Part shown: positions 25,047 through 32,815 of the stretch, piece by piece
Layout: the number at the start of each line of letters is the position of its first letter
How positions within the stretch are numbered: position 1 is the first letter of the stretch
NCBI RefSeq assembly: GCF_025231485.1
Contig: NZ_CP104003.1
Span: forward strand, 2,976,001 to 3,040,000
DNA length: 64,000 bases
Source of the DNA: Salinirubellus salinus
GTDB lineage: Archaea > Halobacteriota > Halobacteria > Halobacteriales > Haloarculaceae
Direction: 5' to 3'
Translations under genes and position numbers: made by a program
The notes under the pieces: generated by a model
Database searches by the model: none
The model's input: only the letters and a program-made list of their open reading frames with translations
What the model was told of the DNA's origin: nothing

Positions 25047-26114
25047 TCACTCGGCCGTCAGCAACTCGACGAGCCGCGCCTCCGCCTCCCGCCCGGGGTC
25101 GAACGCACTCCCGTCGCGGCCGCTCGCCACCGCCTCCGTGACGGTCCGCTCCATCGCCACCTCGACCGGCGTCGAGTCCCACCCGAGCGACGCGAGCTTG
25201 CAGGTGTCGAGGACGTGTGGGTAGCGCGACCCGAGGTGGTGGTAGAGGACGAACTCGTCGGGGTCCAGTCCGACCCTCGCGAGTTCACGCTCGCTCGCGT
25301 GGACGACCTCGACGGACGTGTCCAGCGCGTCCGCGACGAGCTCGACGACGTCCTCCACCGTACACACCCGCCGGTCGGCGGCGTTGTAGGCCTCGCCCGG
25401 GTCGCCCGCCTCCGCGGCGGTGCGGATGGCCGCCGCCACGTCCTCCACGTAGGCCCGGTGCCAGATGGCGGTGCCGTCACCGGGGACGACCACCCGGTCG
25501 TACCGCCGGACCCGGTCGACCCAGTAGTCGTGGTGCGTCTGGAGGCCCGGCACGTCGCCGCCCCACGTCGCCGGGACGGTGTCGGGGCCAGCCCCGCCGT
25601 CGCGGTCGGTCGTCTGCGGGCCGTACACCATCGAGGGGCGGACGGTCACGGCTGCCATCCCGTCGGCGACCGCGGCGGCGACGAGCCGGTCGCACTCTGC
25701 CTTGCGCGGCCCGTAGGTCGCCATCGTGTCGTCGACCGCCTGCTCGGGCGTACACCCGTGGAGCGGCGTCTCGGCCTCGCGTTTCGGTATCTCGTGGGCC
25801 GCGTAGACGCCGCCGCTGGAGACGTAGACGTACCGCGCCACGTCGGCGAAGACGTCGACGACGGTCCGGGCGTCGACGGGGTGATAGAGGGCACAGTCGA
25901 CGACCACGTCGGGGTCGGCCCGTCGGGTGACGTCGGCGAGGACGTCGGCGTCGGTCCGGTCACCGACGACGTGCTCGACGGCGTCCCACTCGGGGACGCC
26001 GAACTCGACGGTGCCACGACTGAGGACCGTGACCTCGTAGCCGTGGTCGAGGAACTCGGCGGCGGTGTGACGGCCGACGAACCCGGTTCCGCCGACGAGC
26101 AGTGCGGAGCGCAT
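25047..26114 (-). CDS. NAD-dependent epimerase/dehydratase (extended SDR)
   Basis: A 355-residue extended short-chain dehydrogenase. The N-terminal GGTGFVG binds NAD(P), VDCALYH marks the strand before the cofactor loop, and SSGGVYAA corresponds to the catalytic Ser region. The Tyr of YxxxK appears as YGPRKAECD near residue 133. C-terminal sequence WHRAYVEDVAAAI and YNAADRR follow family patterns. The substrate, probably a nucleotide sugar or similar, cannot be read from the sequence. It stands alone, convergent to radA. Confidence 0.8.
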   Translation of the reverse strand: MRSALLVGGTGFVGRHTAAEFLDHGYEVTVLSRGTVEFGVPEWDAVEHVVGDRTDADVLADVTRRADPDVVVDCALYHPVDARTVVDVFADVARYVYVSSGGVYAAHEIPKREAETPLHGCTPEQAVDDTMATYGPRKAECDRLVAAAVADGMAAVTVRPSMVYGPQTTDRDGGAGPDTVPATWGGDVPGLQTHHDYWVDRVRRYDRVVVPGDGTAIWHRAYVEDVAAAIRTAAEAGDPGEAYNAADRRVCTVEDVVELVADALDTSVEVVHASERELARVGLDPDEFVLYHHLGSRYPHVLDTCKLASLGWDSTPVEVAMERTVTEAVASGRDGSAFDPGREAEARLVELLTAE

Positions 26115-26237
26115 CCGTCGGAGTACGTCGTGTGCGCTGAAGTGACTATCTCACCGGCGGGTGAGTCTCGGGCGACCCACACCGTGTCGGGGACGGGACG
26201 TGGAGGAGCCGGTGGGCCGCTCGGTCGTGACGCGGCG

Positions 26238-27194
26238 CTACAGGTCCAGCCGCTCGAACGCCAGCAGCCCCAGCCCCAGCGGCACCACGACCCACAGCAG
26301 CAGGTAGACCACGAGCGCGACGTCCGTGAGGTACACCGGCAGGCCACCGCTCTGCCGGAGGATCTGCGCGGCGATCTGGCCGTTGAACCCGCCGATGAGG
26401 CTGGTCCGGGCGGCGAGCTCACCACTCGGACCGACGCTGGCGACCAGCGACTCGTAGGTCCGAACCGGGTTGAGGTGCCGGACGAGCAGGAACAGCTCGA
26501 TGCTCGCCACCCGCGAGAGGTCCAGCAGGTCCGAGAGCTGCCGGAACACGGCGCTCGAGAACTGCCCCCAGAGCAGCGTGAACAGCGCGTAGAGCCCGAC
26601 GATGACGACGACGGCCCGCCGACTGGTGGGGGCGGCGGCGCTCGTCCCGACCGAGATGGCGACGAAGACGACGCCCAGCAGCGCCGTCGCCAGCGCGAAC
26701 CCGGCGAACCCGAGCGGCTTGAACGGGACGCCGGCGAGGGGGAAGACGGGGACGGCGACGAGGAAGCCGAGCAACACCGGCACCGTGACGACGGCACTCC
26801 GCCCGAGGAACTTCCCGAGGACCGTGCTCGCCCGCGAGTGGGGGAGCGAGAGCAGGAGTTTCAGCGTGCCCGACTCCCGCTCGCCGACGACGGCGCTGTA
26901 GGAGACGACGATGGCCGTCAGCGGGACGAGCAGGCGCGTGATGGTCGTGAGCGAGGAGAGGAAGGCGTTCGAGGTGAGCCGCTCGCGGGCCATCCGGGCG
27001 GCCTGTCGCTGGGTGGTGTTGTTGCTCGCGGCCGCGTTGTCGAGGAACTGCTGGAACTGGTCGGCGAAGAAGAACGCCGCCGCGGCGAAGAAGACGACGA
27101 ACACCGTCCCGAGCAACAGGAGCGCCCGGGAGCGGATGGCGTCGCGGTAGTCCTTCTCGGTGACGACCCGGACCGAGCGGGGGTCGACGTTCAC
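26238..27194 (-). CDS. ABC-2 type transporter permease
   Basis: A 318-residue membrane protein with a short cytoplasmic start (VVTEKDYRDAIRSR), one helix, a long external loop of about 55 residues rich in Asn/Gln, then five helices. SYSAVVGERESGTLKLLLSL matches the cytoplasmic coupling segment of NosY/ABC-2 permeases. It probably forms an exporter with the ATPase encoded just upstream, overlapping by 4 bp. The cargo is unknown. Confidence 0.85.
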   Translation of the reverse strand: MNVDPRSVRVVTEKDYRDAIRSRALLLLGTVFVVFFAAAAFFFADQFQQFLDNAAASNNTTQRQAARMARERLTSNAFLSSLTTITRLLVPLTAIVVSYSAVVGERESGTLKLLLSLPHSRASTVLGKFLGRSAVVTVPVLLGFLVAVPVFPLAGVPFKPLGFAGFALATALLGVVFVAISVGTSAAAPTSRRAVVVIVGLYALFTLLWGQFSSAVFRQLSDLLDLSRVASIELFLLVRHLNPVRTYESLVASVGPSGELAARTSLIGGFNGQIAAQILRQSGGLPVYLTDVALVVYLLLWVVVPLGLGLLAFERLDL

Positions 27195-28108
27195 GCCGAC
27201 CCCCCCGTGTACGCCGCGAACAGGTCGTCGAGCGACGCCTCGCGCGTGCTGAAGTCCTCGACGGTCGCGCCCGCGGACTCCAGCGTGTCGAGGACGGCCA
27301 TCTTCACGTCACCCTCGCAGGCGACGGTGAGACCGGTCGACGCCACGCGGACCTCGCTCACGCCGTCGACGGCCTCGACGGCCTCGACGACCGACTCGTC
27401 CAGCCCGTCGGGGTCCTCGACGCGGATCTCGAGGGTGGTGTCGCTCCCGCTCTTGGCGCGCAACCCCTCGATGGAGTCCTCGGCGACGAGTCCGCCGTCC
27501 CGGAGGATGCCGACGCGGTCACAGACGGCCTCGACCTGCCCGAGGACGTGCGAGGAGAAGAACACCGTCGCGCCACGGTCGCGCTCGGCGCGGACGATGT
27601 CGCGCATCTCGCGCGCCCCGTTCGGGTCCAGTCCGGTGGAGGGTTCGTCCAGTATCAGCAGGTCGGGCTCGCCGACGAGTGCCATCGCCAGCGCGAGGCG
27701 CTGGGTCATCCCCTTCGAGAAGCCGCCGGCCCGGCGGTCGACGGCGTCGGCGAGGCCGACCCGTTCGAGGACGGCGGCGGGGTCGTCGTCCACGTCCTTC
27801 GACTCGGCGGCGAAGGCGACGTGTTCGCGGGCGGTCAGCCGGTCGTAGGTGTCGAACCCCTCGGGGAGGACGCCGGTGCGTTCGCGGATGGGGACGCTCT
27901 CGGCCGCGGCGTCGTGTCCGAGCACCTCGACGCGGCCGGTGTCCGGCCGGACGAAGTCCAGCAGGACGTTGATGGTGGTGGACTTGCCGGCCCCGTTCGG
28001 ACCGAGGAAGCCGAACACCTCGCCCTCCTCGACGGTCAGGTCGAGGCCGTCGAGCGCGGTCACGCTACCGAAGCGCTTCCCGACGTCGCTCATCTCGATG
28101 GCGGCCAT
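27191..28108 (-). CDS. ABC transporter ATPase (CcmA/NatA type)
   Basis: A 305-residue ATP-binding protein. It has Walker A GPNGAGKST, signature FSKGMTQRLA, Walker B LLILDEPSTGLDP and switch His FFSSHVL, followed by a C-terminal regulatory region. The ATG at 28108 (MAAIEMSDVGKRFG) matches the family start; the frame upstream is arginine-rich and unlikely. It is the first gene of a two-gene exporter operon with the ABC-2 permease. The substrate is not predictable. Confidence 0.9.
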   Translation of the reverse strand: MAAIEMSDVGKRFGSVTALDGLDLTVEEGEVFGFLGPNGAGKSTTINVLLDFVRPDTGRVEVLGHDAAAESVPIRERTGVLPEGFDTYDRLTAREHVAFAAESKDVDDDPAAVLERVGLADAVDRRAGGFSKGMTQRLALAMALVGEPDLLILDEPSTGLDPNGAREMRDIVRAERDRGATVFFSSHVLGQVEAVCDRVGILRDGGLVAEDSIEGLRAKSGSDTTLEIRVEDPDGLDESVVEAVEAVDGVSEVRVASTGLTVACEGDVKMAVLDTLESAGATVEDFSTREASLDDLFAAYTGGSA

Positions 28109-28192
28109 ACCCCCGCGTTCCGCCCGCCGGTACAAAGGGAGACGGGTTCGGTCGGCGCGTGCGGCCGCGCCCGCCACCGGGTGGCCCCGGCT

Positions 28193-28459
28193 CTATATCT
28201 CGTCGTCGGGCGCGTTGTTCTCGCGGACCCGGTCGGCCTCGGCGGCGTAGCGCTCGCGTTCGCTCTCGGGCGTCGGTTCCAGCGTGTCGGCCTCGATCTC
28301 GCGCGCGGCCGTCGCCGGCGACCGGCGCAACACGTTCATCGCCACCTCGCGTCGGACGTACCGCTCGCCGTCGGGCGTGGCGTACACCAGCGTCACCAGC
28401 CCCCGGTCGTCGTAGGAGCGCTCGACCAGCCACGTCTGTACGGTGTCTGCCTCGCTCAT
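28193..28459 (-). CDS. Small soluble protein, unknown function
   Basis: An 88-residue protein starting MSEADTVQTWLVERSYDDRG, with a beta-rich first half and a highly charged helical second half ending in an acidic tail. Composition is typical of a real haloarchaeal gene. I recognise no domain. It lies between the ABC exporter and tspO on the same strand, 40 bp from tspO. Confidence 0.65.
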   Translation of the reverse strand: MSEADTVQTWLVERSYDDRGLVTLVYATPDGERYVRREVAMNVLRRSPATAAREIEADTLEPTPESERERYAAEADRVRENNAPDDEI

Positions 28460-28499
28460 TGGCGGGCGTGGGGCCGGGGAGGGCTTCGGCCTGACGGTC

Positions 28500-28997
28500 C
28501 TAGTTCAGCACCCAGAACCCGTAGTTCAGGTACGTGGCGAACGAGACCCACGCGAGGTACGGGAGCAGCAACAGCCCCGCCCGGCGGTCCACGCGGTAGA
28601 ACAGCGCGATGTTCGCGACGATGGCCACGAGCAGGACGAGGATGACGGCCAGCGCCGGGCCGATGGCCTCCGCCCCGAAGAAGACGAACGACCACGCGGT
28701 GTTGAGCACGAGCTGGACGCCCAGCGCGGCGTAGGCCGGTCGCTTGTCCGGGTAGTCGGCGCGCGAGACGAGCCACGCGGCCACGCCGATGAGCGTGTAG
28801 AGCGTGGTCCAGACCGGGCCGAACACCCAGTTCGGCGGCGCGAGCTCGGGTCGGACGAGCGTGGCGTACCAGCTGTCGATGGCGGTGAACGTGGCGAGGC
28901 TGCCGAGCAGCCCGGCCAGTTGCGCGAGCACGATCCAGCCCAGCAGCTCGAGACCCGCCCGCAGACGCGGGTCGCGGGGGAACGAGACGGTGTCCAT
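28500..28997 (-). CDS. tspO: TspO/MBR family membrane protein
   Basis: A 165-residue five-helix membrane protein of the tryptophan-rich sensory protein (TspO/peripheral benzodiazepine receptor) family, which binds tetrapyrroles and related ligands. Family hallmarks are WYATLVRPELAPPNWVFGPVWTTLY and, in the last helices, LNTAWSFVFFG and LPYLAWVSFATYLNYGFW. I chose the ATG at 28997 (MDTVSFP) because the upstream part of the frame is not family-like. In haloarchaea a link with light-driven or carotenoid physiology has been suspected; nothing here proves it. Confidence 0.93.
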   Translation of the reverse strand: MDTVSFPRDPRLRAGLELLGWIVLAQLAGLLGSLATFTAIDSWYATLVRPELAPPNWVFGPVWTTLYTLIGVAAWLVSRADYPDKRPAYAALGVQLVLNTAWSFVFFGAEAIGPALAVILVLLVAIVANIALFYRVDRRAGLLLLPYLAWVSFATYLNYGFWVLN

Positions 28998-29120
28998 AGC
29001 TCCTGTAGGCGCTCCGAGGTGATAGCGGTGTCCCGAGCGGGGGACCACTGGACCGGAACGACCGGGGGACGGGCCAGCGCCCCCTGTCTTTACGTCGCTC
29101 TGTGGTGAGGGGTAGCCCGA

Positions 29121-29405
29121 ATGGAGGGTGTTCTCTGGTATCTACTCGCGAGTTCCCGGGGTGGCCCGACACGGGTCCGCATCGTCCGGGCACTCGACGA
29201 GCGGCCACGGAACGCCAATCAACTCGCGACGGAACTCGACCTCGACTACACCACCGTCCGGCACCACCTCGACGTGCTCCAGTCGGACAACGTGGTCAGG
29301 AGGACCGGCGGCGACTACGCCGCAGTCTACCTGTTCTCCGAGGAGGCCGAGGCCCACTGGGACACCGTCGAGGAGATACTGGAGACCGTCGACCCGGAGG
29401 CGTGA
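29121..29405 (+). CDS. ArsR-like winged-helix transcription regulator
   Basis: A 94-residue winged-helix DNA-binding protein. TRVRIVRALDERPRNANQLATELDLDYTTVRHHLDVLQSDNVVRR is the classical helix-turn-helix with wing (quoted by segment: TRVRIVRALDERPRNAN, then QLATELDLDYTTVRHHL, then DVLQSDNVVRR). No metal-binding cysteines are present, so it is not a metal sensor of the canonical type. It is followed within 55 bp by a small membrane protein, a pairing frequent in haloarchaea. Likely targets are these neighbours, upstream of which a GGACGAA(G/T)TTTGGAC motif occurs twice. Confidence 0.85.
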   Translation: MEGVLWYLLASSRGGPTRVRIVRALDERPRNANQLATELDLDYTTVRHHLDVLQSDNVVRRTGGDYAAVYLFSEEAEAHWDTVEEILETVDPEA

Positions 29406-29409
29406 GTAT

Positions 29410-29424
29410 GGACGAAGTTTGGAC
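29410..29424 (+). promoter_or_regulatory. GGAC-type motif, copy 1
   Basis: GGACGAAGTTTGGAC starts 50 bp before the ATG of the 100-residue membrane protein. It differs by one base from the copy at 29781-29795. It contains two GGAC units 11 bp apart (one helical turn). Candidate site for the winged-helix regulator encoded just upstream. Confidence 0.35.
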
Positions 29425-29459
29425 AACACCGAAGAACTCGACCGACGAAGAGGAGGCCG

Positions 29460-29762
29460 ATGACCCTCTGGCTTGACGCCGCCCGCGTCCTCGCGGGCGT
29501 GAACGTGCTCGTCCTGCTGGCGCTCGGGGCCGTCTGGCTCCCGGCGTACCGACGGCACGGTGCGCGACACACGCTCGGCCTGCTGGTGGTCGGCGCGTTC
29601 CTCCTCCTCGAGAACGCGCTGTGGCTCTACCTCTACCTGTTCCATCCCGCGTTCGTCGGGTGGTACGTCGAGAGCGGGACGGAGATGCAGGTGGGCATGA
29701 TGCTGCTCTGTGGGCTGGAGCTGGTCGCGCTCGCGGTGCTCGCCGCACTCACCTGGCGGTAG
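29460..29762 (+). CDS. Small three-helix membrane protein
   Basis: A 100-residue protein with three hydrophobic segments (VLAGVNVLVLLALGAVWLP; LGLLVVGAFLLLENALWLYL; VGMMLLCGLELVALAVLAAL) and almost no soluble part. I do not know its function. It follows the winged-helix regulator gene by 54 bp on the same strand. Confidence 0.7.
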   Translation: MTLWLDAARVLAGVNVLVLLALGAVWLPAYRRHGARHTLGLLVVGAFLLLENALWLYLYLFHPAFVGWYVESGTEMQVGMMLLCGLELVALAVLAALTWR

Positions 29763-29780
29763 GCCCCGGCGGCAACCTCG

Positions 29781-29795
29781 GACGAATTTTGGACG
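29781..29795 (+). promoter_or_regulatory. GGAC-type motif, copy 2
   Basis: GGACGAATTTTGGAC lies 59 bp before the ATG of the lipoprotein gene and matches 14 of 15 bases of the copy at 29410-29424. Its repetition upstream of both membrane-associated genes suggests a shared operator. Confidence 0.35.
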
Positions 29796-29839
29796 CAGTT
29801 CGGAAAACGCTCATCCCTCGCGACTGCCCTCCTCACGGT

Positions 29840-30388
29840 ATGGCACCCACACGACGCGCAGTGCTCGGACTGGTGGCGACGGTGGGGGTAACTGGCTGTG
29901 TCGGTGGCTCCGACGGCACGGGTGGGGCGAGTCCCACGGCGACGCCGGCATCGACCAGCACGCCGGCGGCGACGGCCGGCCCGGCGGCCACCGTCGCAGT
30001 CGACAGTCACCCCGACCTCGGGGACCTCCTCGTCGGCCCCGAGGGGCTGACGCTGTACCTGTTCGACCAGGACACGCAGGGTGCGGGGTCGAGCGCCTGT
30101 GCCGGCGGCTGTGCGGAGGCGTGGCCGCCGCTGACCGTCGACGACGACTCCTCGGCCGGCGAGGGGGTGACGGCCGAGTTGACGACGTTCGAGCGCGAGG
30201 ACGGGCGGACGCAGGTGGCCGCCGCCGGGTGGCCGCTCTACTACTTCGCCGAGGACGAGGCGCCGGGCGACGTGAACGGTCAGGGCGTCAACGGCGTCTG
30301 GTGGGTGCTCGCCCCCGACGGTACACCGGTGCGGACGGGGAGCGAGACCCCGACCGCCACCGGCGGCGGGAGCGGCGGTCCCTACTGA
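29840..30388 (+). CDS. Secreted lipoprotein of the COG4315 repeat family
   Basis: A 182-residue secreted protein. The N-terminus MAPTRRAVLGLVATVGVTGC has a twin arginine and a lipobox VTGC, so Tat export and lipid anchoring are likely. A Thr/Ala/Pro linker leads to two copies of the family repeat: LTLYLFDQD with CAGGCAEAWPPL, and WPLYYFAEDEAPGD with GVWWVLAPDG. The cysteines in the first repeat may form a disulfide or bind metal. The family has no proven role. It follows the regulator and small membrane protein genes. Confidence 0.82.
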   Translation: MAPTRRAVLGLVATVGVTGCVGGSDGTGGASPTATPASTSTPAATAGPAATVAVDSHPDLGDLLVGPEGLTLYLFDQDTQGAGSSACAGGCAEAWPPLTVDDDSSAGEGVTAELTTFEREDGRTQVAAAGWPLYYFAEDEAPGDVNGQGVNGVWWVLAPDGTPVRTGSETPTATGGGSGGPY

Positions 30389-30449
30389 GGCGCCCCCGGC
30401 CTGCGAGCCACAGCAGGCTGCTTATCATCCGCAGTCTCGACGGGTGGAC

Positions 30450-31130
30450 ATGAGCGTCCGCGATGAGTTCGACGCCTGGGCGGCCGACGGCCGCGACCGG
30501 GGCATGGAGGACCGACACTGGCACACCGCGAAGCACGTCCTCGCGCGGATGCCCGTGGAGGCGGGAGACACCGTCCTCGACCTCGGGTGCGGGTCGGGCT
30601 ACGCCGCCCGCGCTCTGCGAGAGACGAAGGACGCCGGCCTCGCCGTCGGCCTCGACGGTGCCCCCGAGATGGCCCGGAACGCCCGCGCGTACACCGACGA
30701 CCCGGCCGTCGAGTTCCTCGTCGGGGACTTCGACGCGCTGCCGTTCGCCACGGACAGCGTGGACCACTGTTTCTCGATGGAGGCGTTCTACTACGCCGCC
30801 GATCCGCACCACACCCTCGCCGAACTCGCGCGCGTCCTCCGACCCGGCGGCACCTTCCACTGCGCGGTGAACTACTACGAGGAGAACGTCCACAGCCACC
30901 ACTGGCAGGAGAACATCGCCGTGGAGATGACCCGCTGGGACCGGGCCGAGTACCGCGAGGCGTTCCGCGAGGTCGGCTTCCACGTCGCCACGCAGGACAA
31001 CGTCCCCGACCGTGAGACGGAGATCCCGCCGGCGGAGGAGTTCCCCACGGAGAACTGGGAGACCCGCGAGGCGATGGTCGAGCGCTACCGCACCTACGGC
31101 ACCCTGCTGACCGTCGGCGTGGTCCCCTAG
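30450..31130 (+). CDS. Class I SAM-dependent methyltransferase
   Basis: A 226-residue methyltransferase of the UbiE/type-11 group. Motif I is VLDLGCGSGYAARAL, motif II region is VGLDGAPEMARNA, the post-II acidic motif is VGDFDALPFATDSVDH, and motif IV/post-IV is ARVLRPGGTFH. The C-terminal half (NYYEENVHSHHWQENI) may shape the substrate pocket. The substrate is unknown; a quinone, lipid or small molecule is possible. TATA-like TGCTTATC at 30419-30426 is about 25 bp before the ATG at 30450, so a leaderless start is preferred over the GTG two codons upstream. Confidence 0.82.
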   Translation: MSVRDEFDAWAADGRDRGMEDRHWHTAKHVLARMPVEAGDTVLDLGCGSGYAARALRETKDAGLAVGLDGAPEMARNARAYTDDPAVEFLVGDFDALPFATDSVDHCFSMEAFYYAADPHHTLAELARVLRPGGTFHCAVNYYEENVHSHHWQENIAVEMTRWDRAEYREAFREVGFHVATQDNVPDRETEIPPAEEFPTENWETREAMVERYRTYGTLLTVGVVP

Positions 31131-32815
31131 CGCGCCGAGGTCGCCTTCTCCCCCGTCCGCTCGGCGTGGACGTGGTCCGCCAGTCGCAACGCGAGCGCCG
31201 CGATGGTGAGCGTGGGGTTCGCCGCCCCACCGGTGACGAACACGCTGCTCGAACTCACGTACAGGTTCGACAGGTCGTGGGTGCGGCAGTTCGGGTCGAC
31301 CACGCTCGTCTCGGGGTCCGTCCCCATCCGCGTCGTCCCGAGGTGGTGGAGGGCGTACCACGGGTCCTCGGGGGTCACGGGCGCCTCGCGGTCGGTCGCA
31401 CCCAGCTCCTCGAGGATGCCGTCGAGCAGGTCGAGCGACTCGGTCAGCGTCCCGCGGGCGGCGTCGCCCACCCCGAACGAGAGGTCGGGGACCGGATTCC
31501 CGGCGGCGTCGGTCGTCGACTCGTCGAGGCCGACGTGGTTGTCGTACTCGGGGGGCATCTCGACCCACGCGCCGATGGCGACCAGCCCCTCGTACTCGTC
31601 GCGGAGGTCGGCCAGCAGGTCGTCGCCCCAGCGCCCCCCGCCGAGGAGTCCCGGCGCCCGGCCGCTGACGGCGTTCCCCAGCCGCGAGGGGCGGACGAGC
31701 GCCGCCGTCGCCAGCGGCGTACCGGCCGTGTTCGACGGTTCGACGAGGACCGACCCGGTCGGCCCCCGGTCGTGCTGGTAGAACTGCTCGGTGAAACTCG
31801 TCGAGTAGCCCACGTTCTGCGGGGCGGTCGGTTCGTCGACGTAGCCCGTCAGTCGGACGTACGGGTGCTCCATGAAGTACCGGCCGACGAGGCCGCTGGA
31901 GTTCGCCAGGCCGTCCGAGTAGACCTCGGAGGTCGAGAGCAACAGGAGTCGGGCCGTCTCGACGGCCCCGCAGGCGAGTACGAACGTCCGGGCGCGCTGT
32001 CGGTGCTCGCCCCCGTCCGGCGTCCGGTAGACGGCGGCCGTGACCCGCTCGCCCGTAGCGTCGTGCTCCAGTCGGACGACGGGTGCCTCCGTGACGATGC
32101 GGGCCCCCCGCCGCTCGGCCCGTTCGGCGTGGACCGTCGCGTCGTACTTCGCGCCCGAGGGGCAGACGGGCGTGCAGGTGCCGAAGCCGACACACCCGCT
32201 CCGCCCGTCGTAGGGGACGGAGTTGACGGCGCGTGGCACCGGCGCGAGTTCGATGTCGAGGGCGTCGAACGCGTCGGCGAACAGCCGGTCCGAGTGACTC
32301 GTCGGGTGGGCCGGCAGGGGGAACTCGGTCGACCGTGGCGGCGCGTACGCCGAGTCGGCACCCGCCACGCCCAGTTCCACCTCCGCGCGGGCGTAGTACG
32401 GTTCGAGGTCGGCGTAGGAGATGGGCCAGTCCTCACCCACGCCGTACCGTGTCCGCATCTCGAAGTCCTCCGGGTGGAGCCGCGGAGTCATCCCGCCCCA
32501 GTGCAGCGAGGTGCCGCCGACGCCCTTCACGCGACTCGTGTTCAGGCTGTACGCCTGCTCGCCGGAGGTGCTGTACGCGTCGCGCGGCCCACCCATGTCC
32601 CACACCGCCTGGAACGTCGACCCGGGGTGGAGCGCCCGGCGCATCCGCTCCATGCGGTCCTCGAGGTCGAAGCGTGGACCGGCCTCGAGGACGACCACGT
32701 CGTGACCGCGGGCCGCCAGCGAGTCCGCGACCAGCGCCCCGCCGGGGCCGGAGCCGACGACACAGACGTCCGGGACGTTCGCCGCGGACCGCCGCGCCCG
32801 GAACCGTCGGGTCAC
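31127..32815 (-). CDS. GMC family FAD-dependent oxidoreductase
   Basis: A 562-residue flavoenzyme of the glucose-methanol-choline family, oxidising an alcohol or sugar. The FAD motif VVGSGPGGALVADSLA is near residues 17-32, GVGGTSLHWGGMTPRLHPEDF matches the second GMC signature region, CVGFGTCTPVCPSGAKY resembles cysteine-rich segments of membrane-associated sugar dehydrogenases, and HHLGTTRMGTDP plus GGAANPTLTIAALALRLADH form the C-terminal catalytic and FAD region. It starts with GTG, overlapping the stop of the upstream subunit gene by 3 bp. That pairing resembles gluconate/fructose dehydrogenase complexes. The substrate is unknown. Confidence 0.88.
   Translation of the reverse strand: MTRRFRARRSAANVPDVCVVGSGPGGALVADSLAARGHDVVVLEAGPRFDLEDRMERMRRALHPGSTFQAVWDMGGPRDAYSTSGEQAYSLNTSRVKGVGGTSLHWGGMTPRLHPEDFEMRTRYGVGEDWPISYADLEPYYARAEVELGVAGADSAYAPPRSTEFPLPAHPTSHSDRLFADAFDALDIELAPVPRAVNSVPYDGRSGCVGFGTCTPVCPSGAKYDATVHAERAERRGARIVTEAPVVRLEHDATGERVTAAVYRTPDGGEHRQRARTFVLACGAVETARLLLLSTSEVYSDGLANSSGLVGRYFMEHPYVRLTGYVDEPTAPQNVGYSTSFTEQFYQHDRGPTGSVLVEPSNTAGTPLATAALVRPSRLGNAVSGRAPGLLGGGRWGDDLLADLRDEYEGLVAIGAWVEMPPEYDNHVGLDESTTDAAGNPVPDLSFGVGDAARGTLTESLDLLDGILEELGATDREAPVTPEDPWYALHHLGTTRMGTDPETSVVDPNCRTHDLSNLYVSSSSVFVTGGAANPTLTIAALALRLADHVHAERTGEKATSAR

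Noticed and set aside
25215-27848. An 877-codon open frame on the plus strand
   Set aside because: It is antisense to the epimerase and the ABC exporter genes, which have clear motifs; its own translation is low-complexity.
29408-29476. A 22-codon frame (MDEVWTTPKNSTDEEEADD) between the winged-helix and three-helix genes
   Set aside because: Overlaps the next gene and the GGAC-type motif; too short to support as a gene without conservation.
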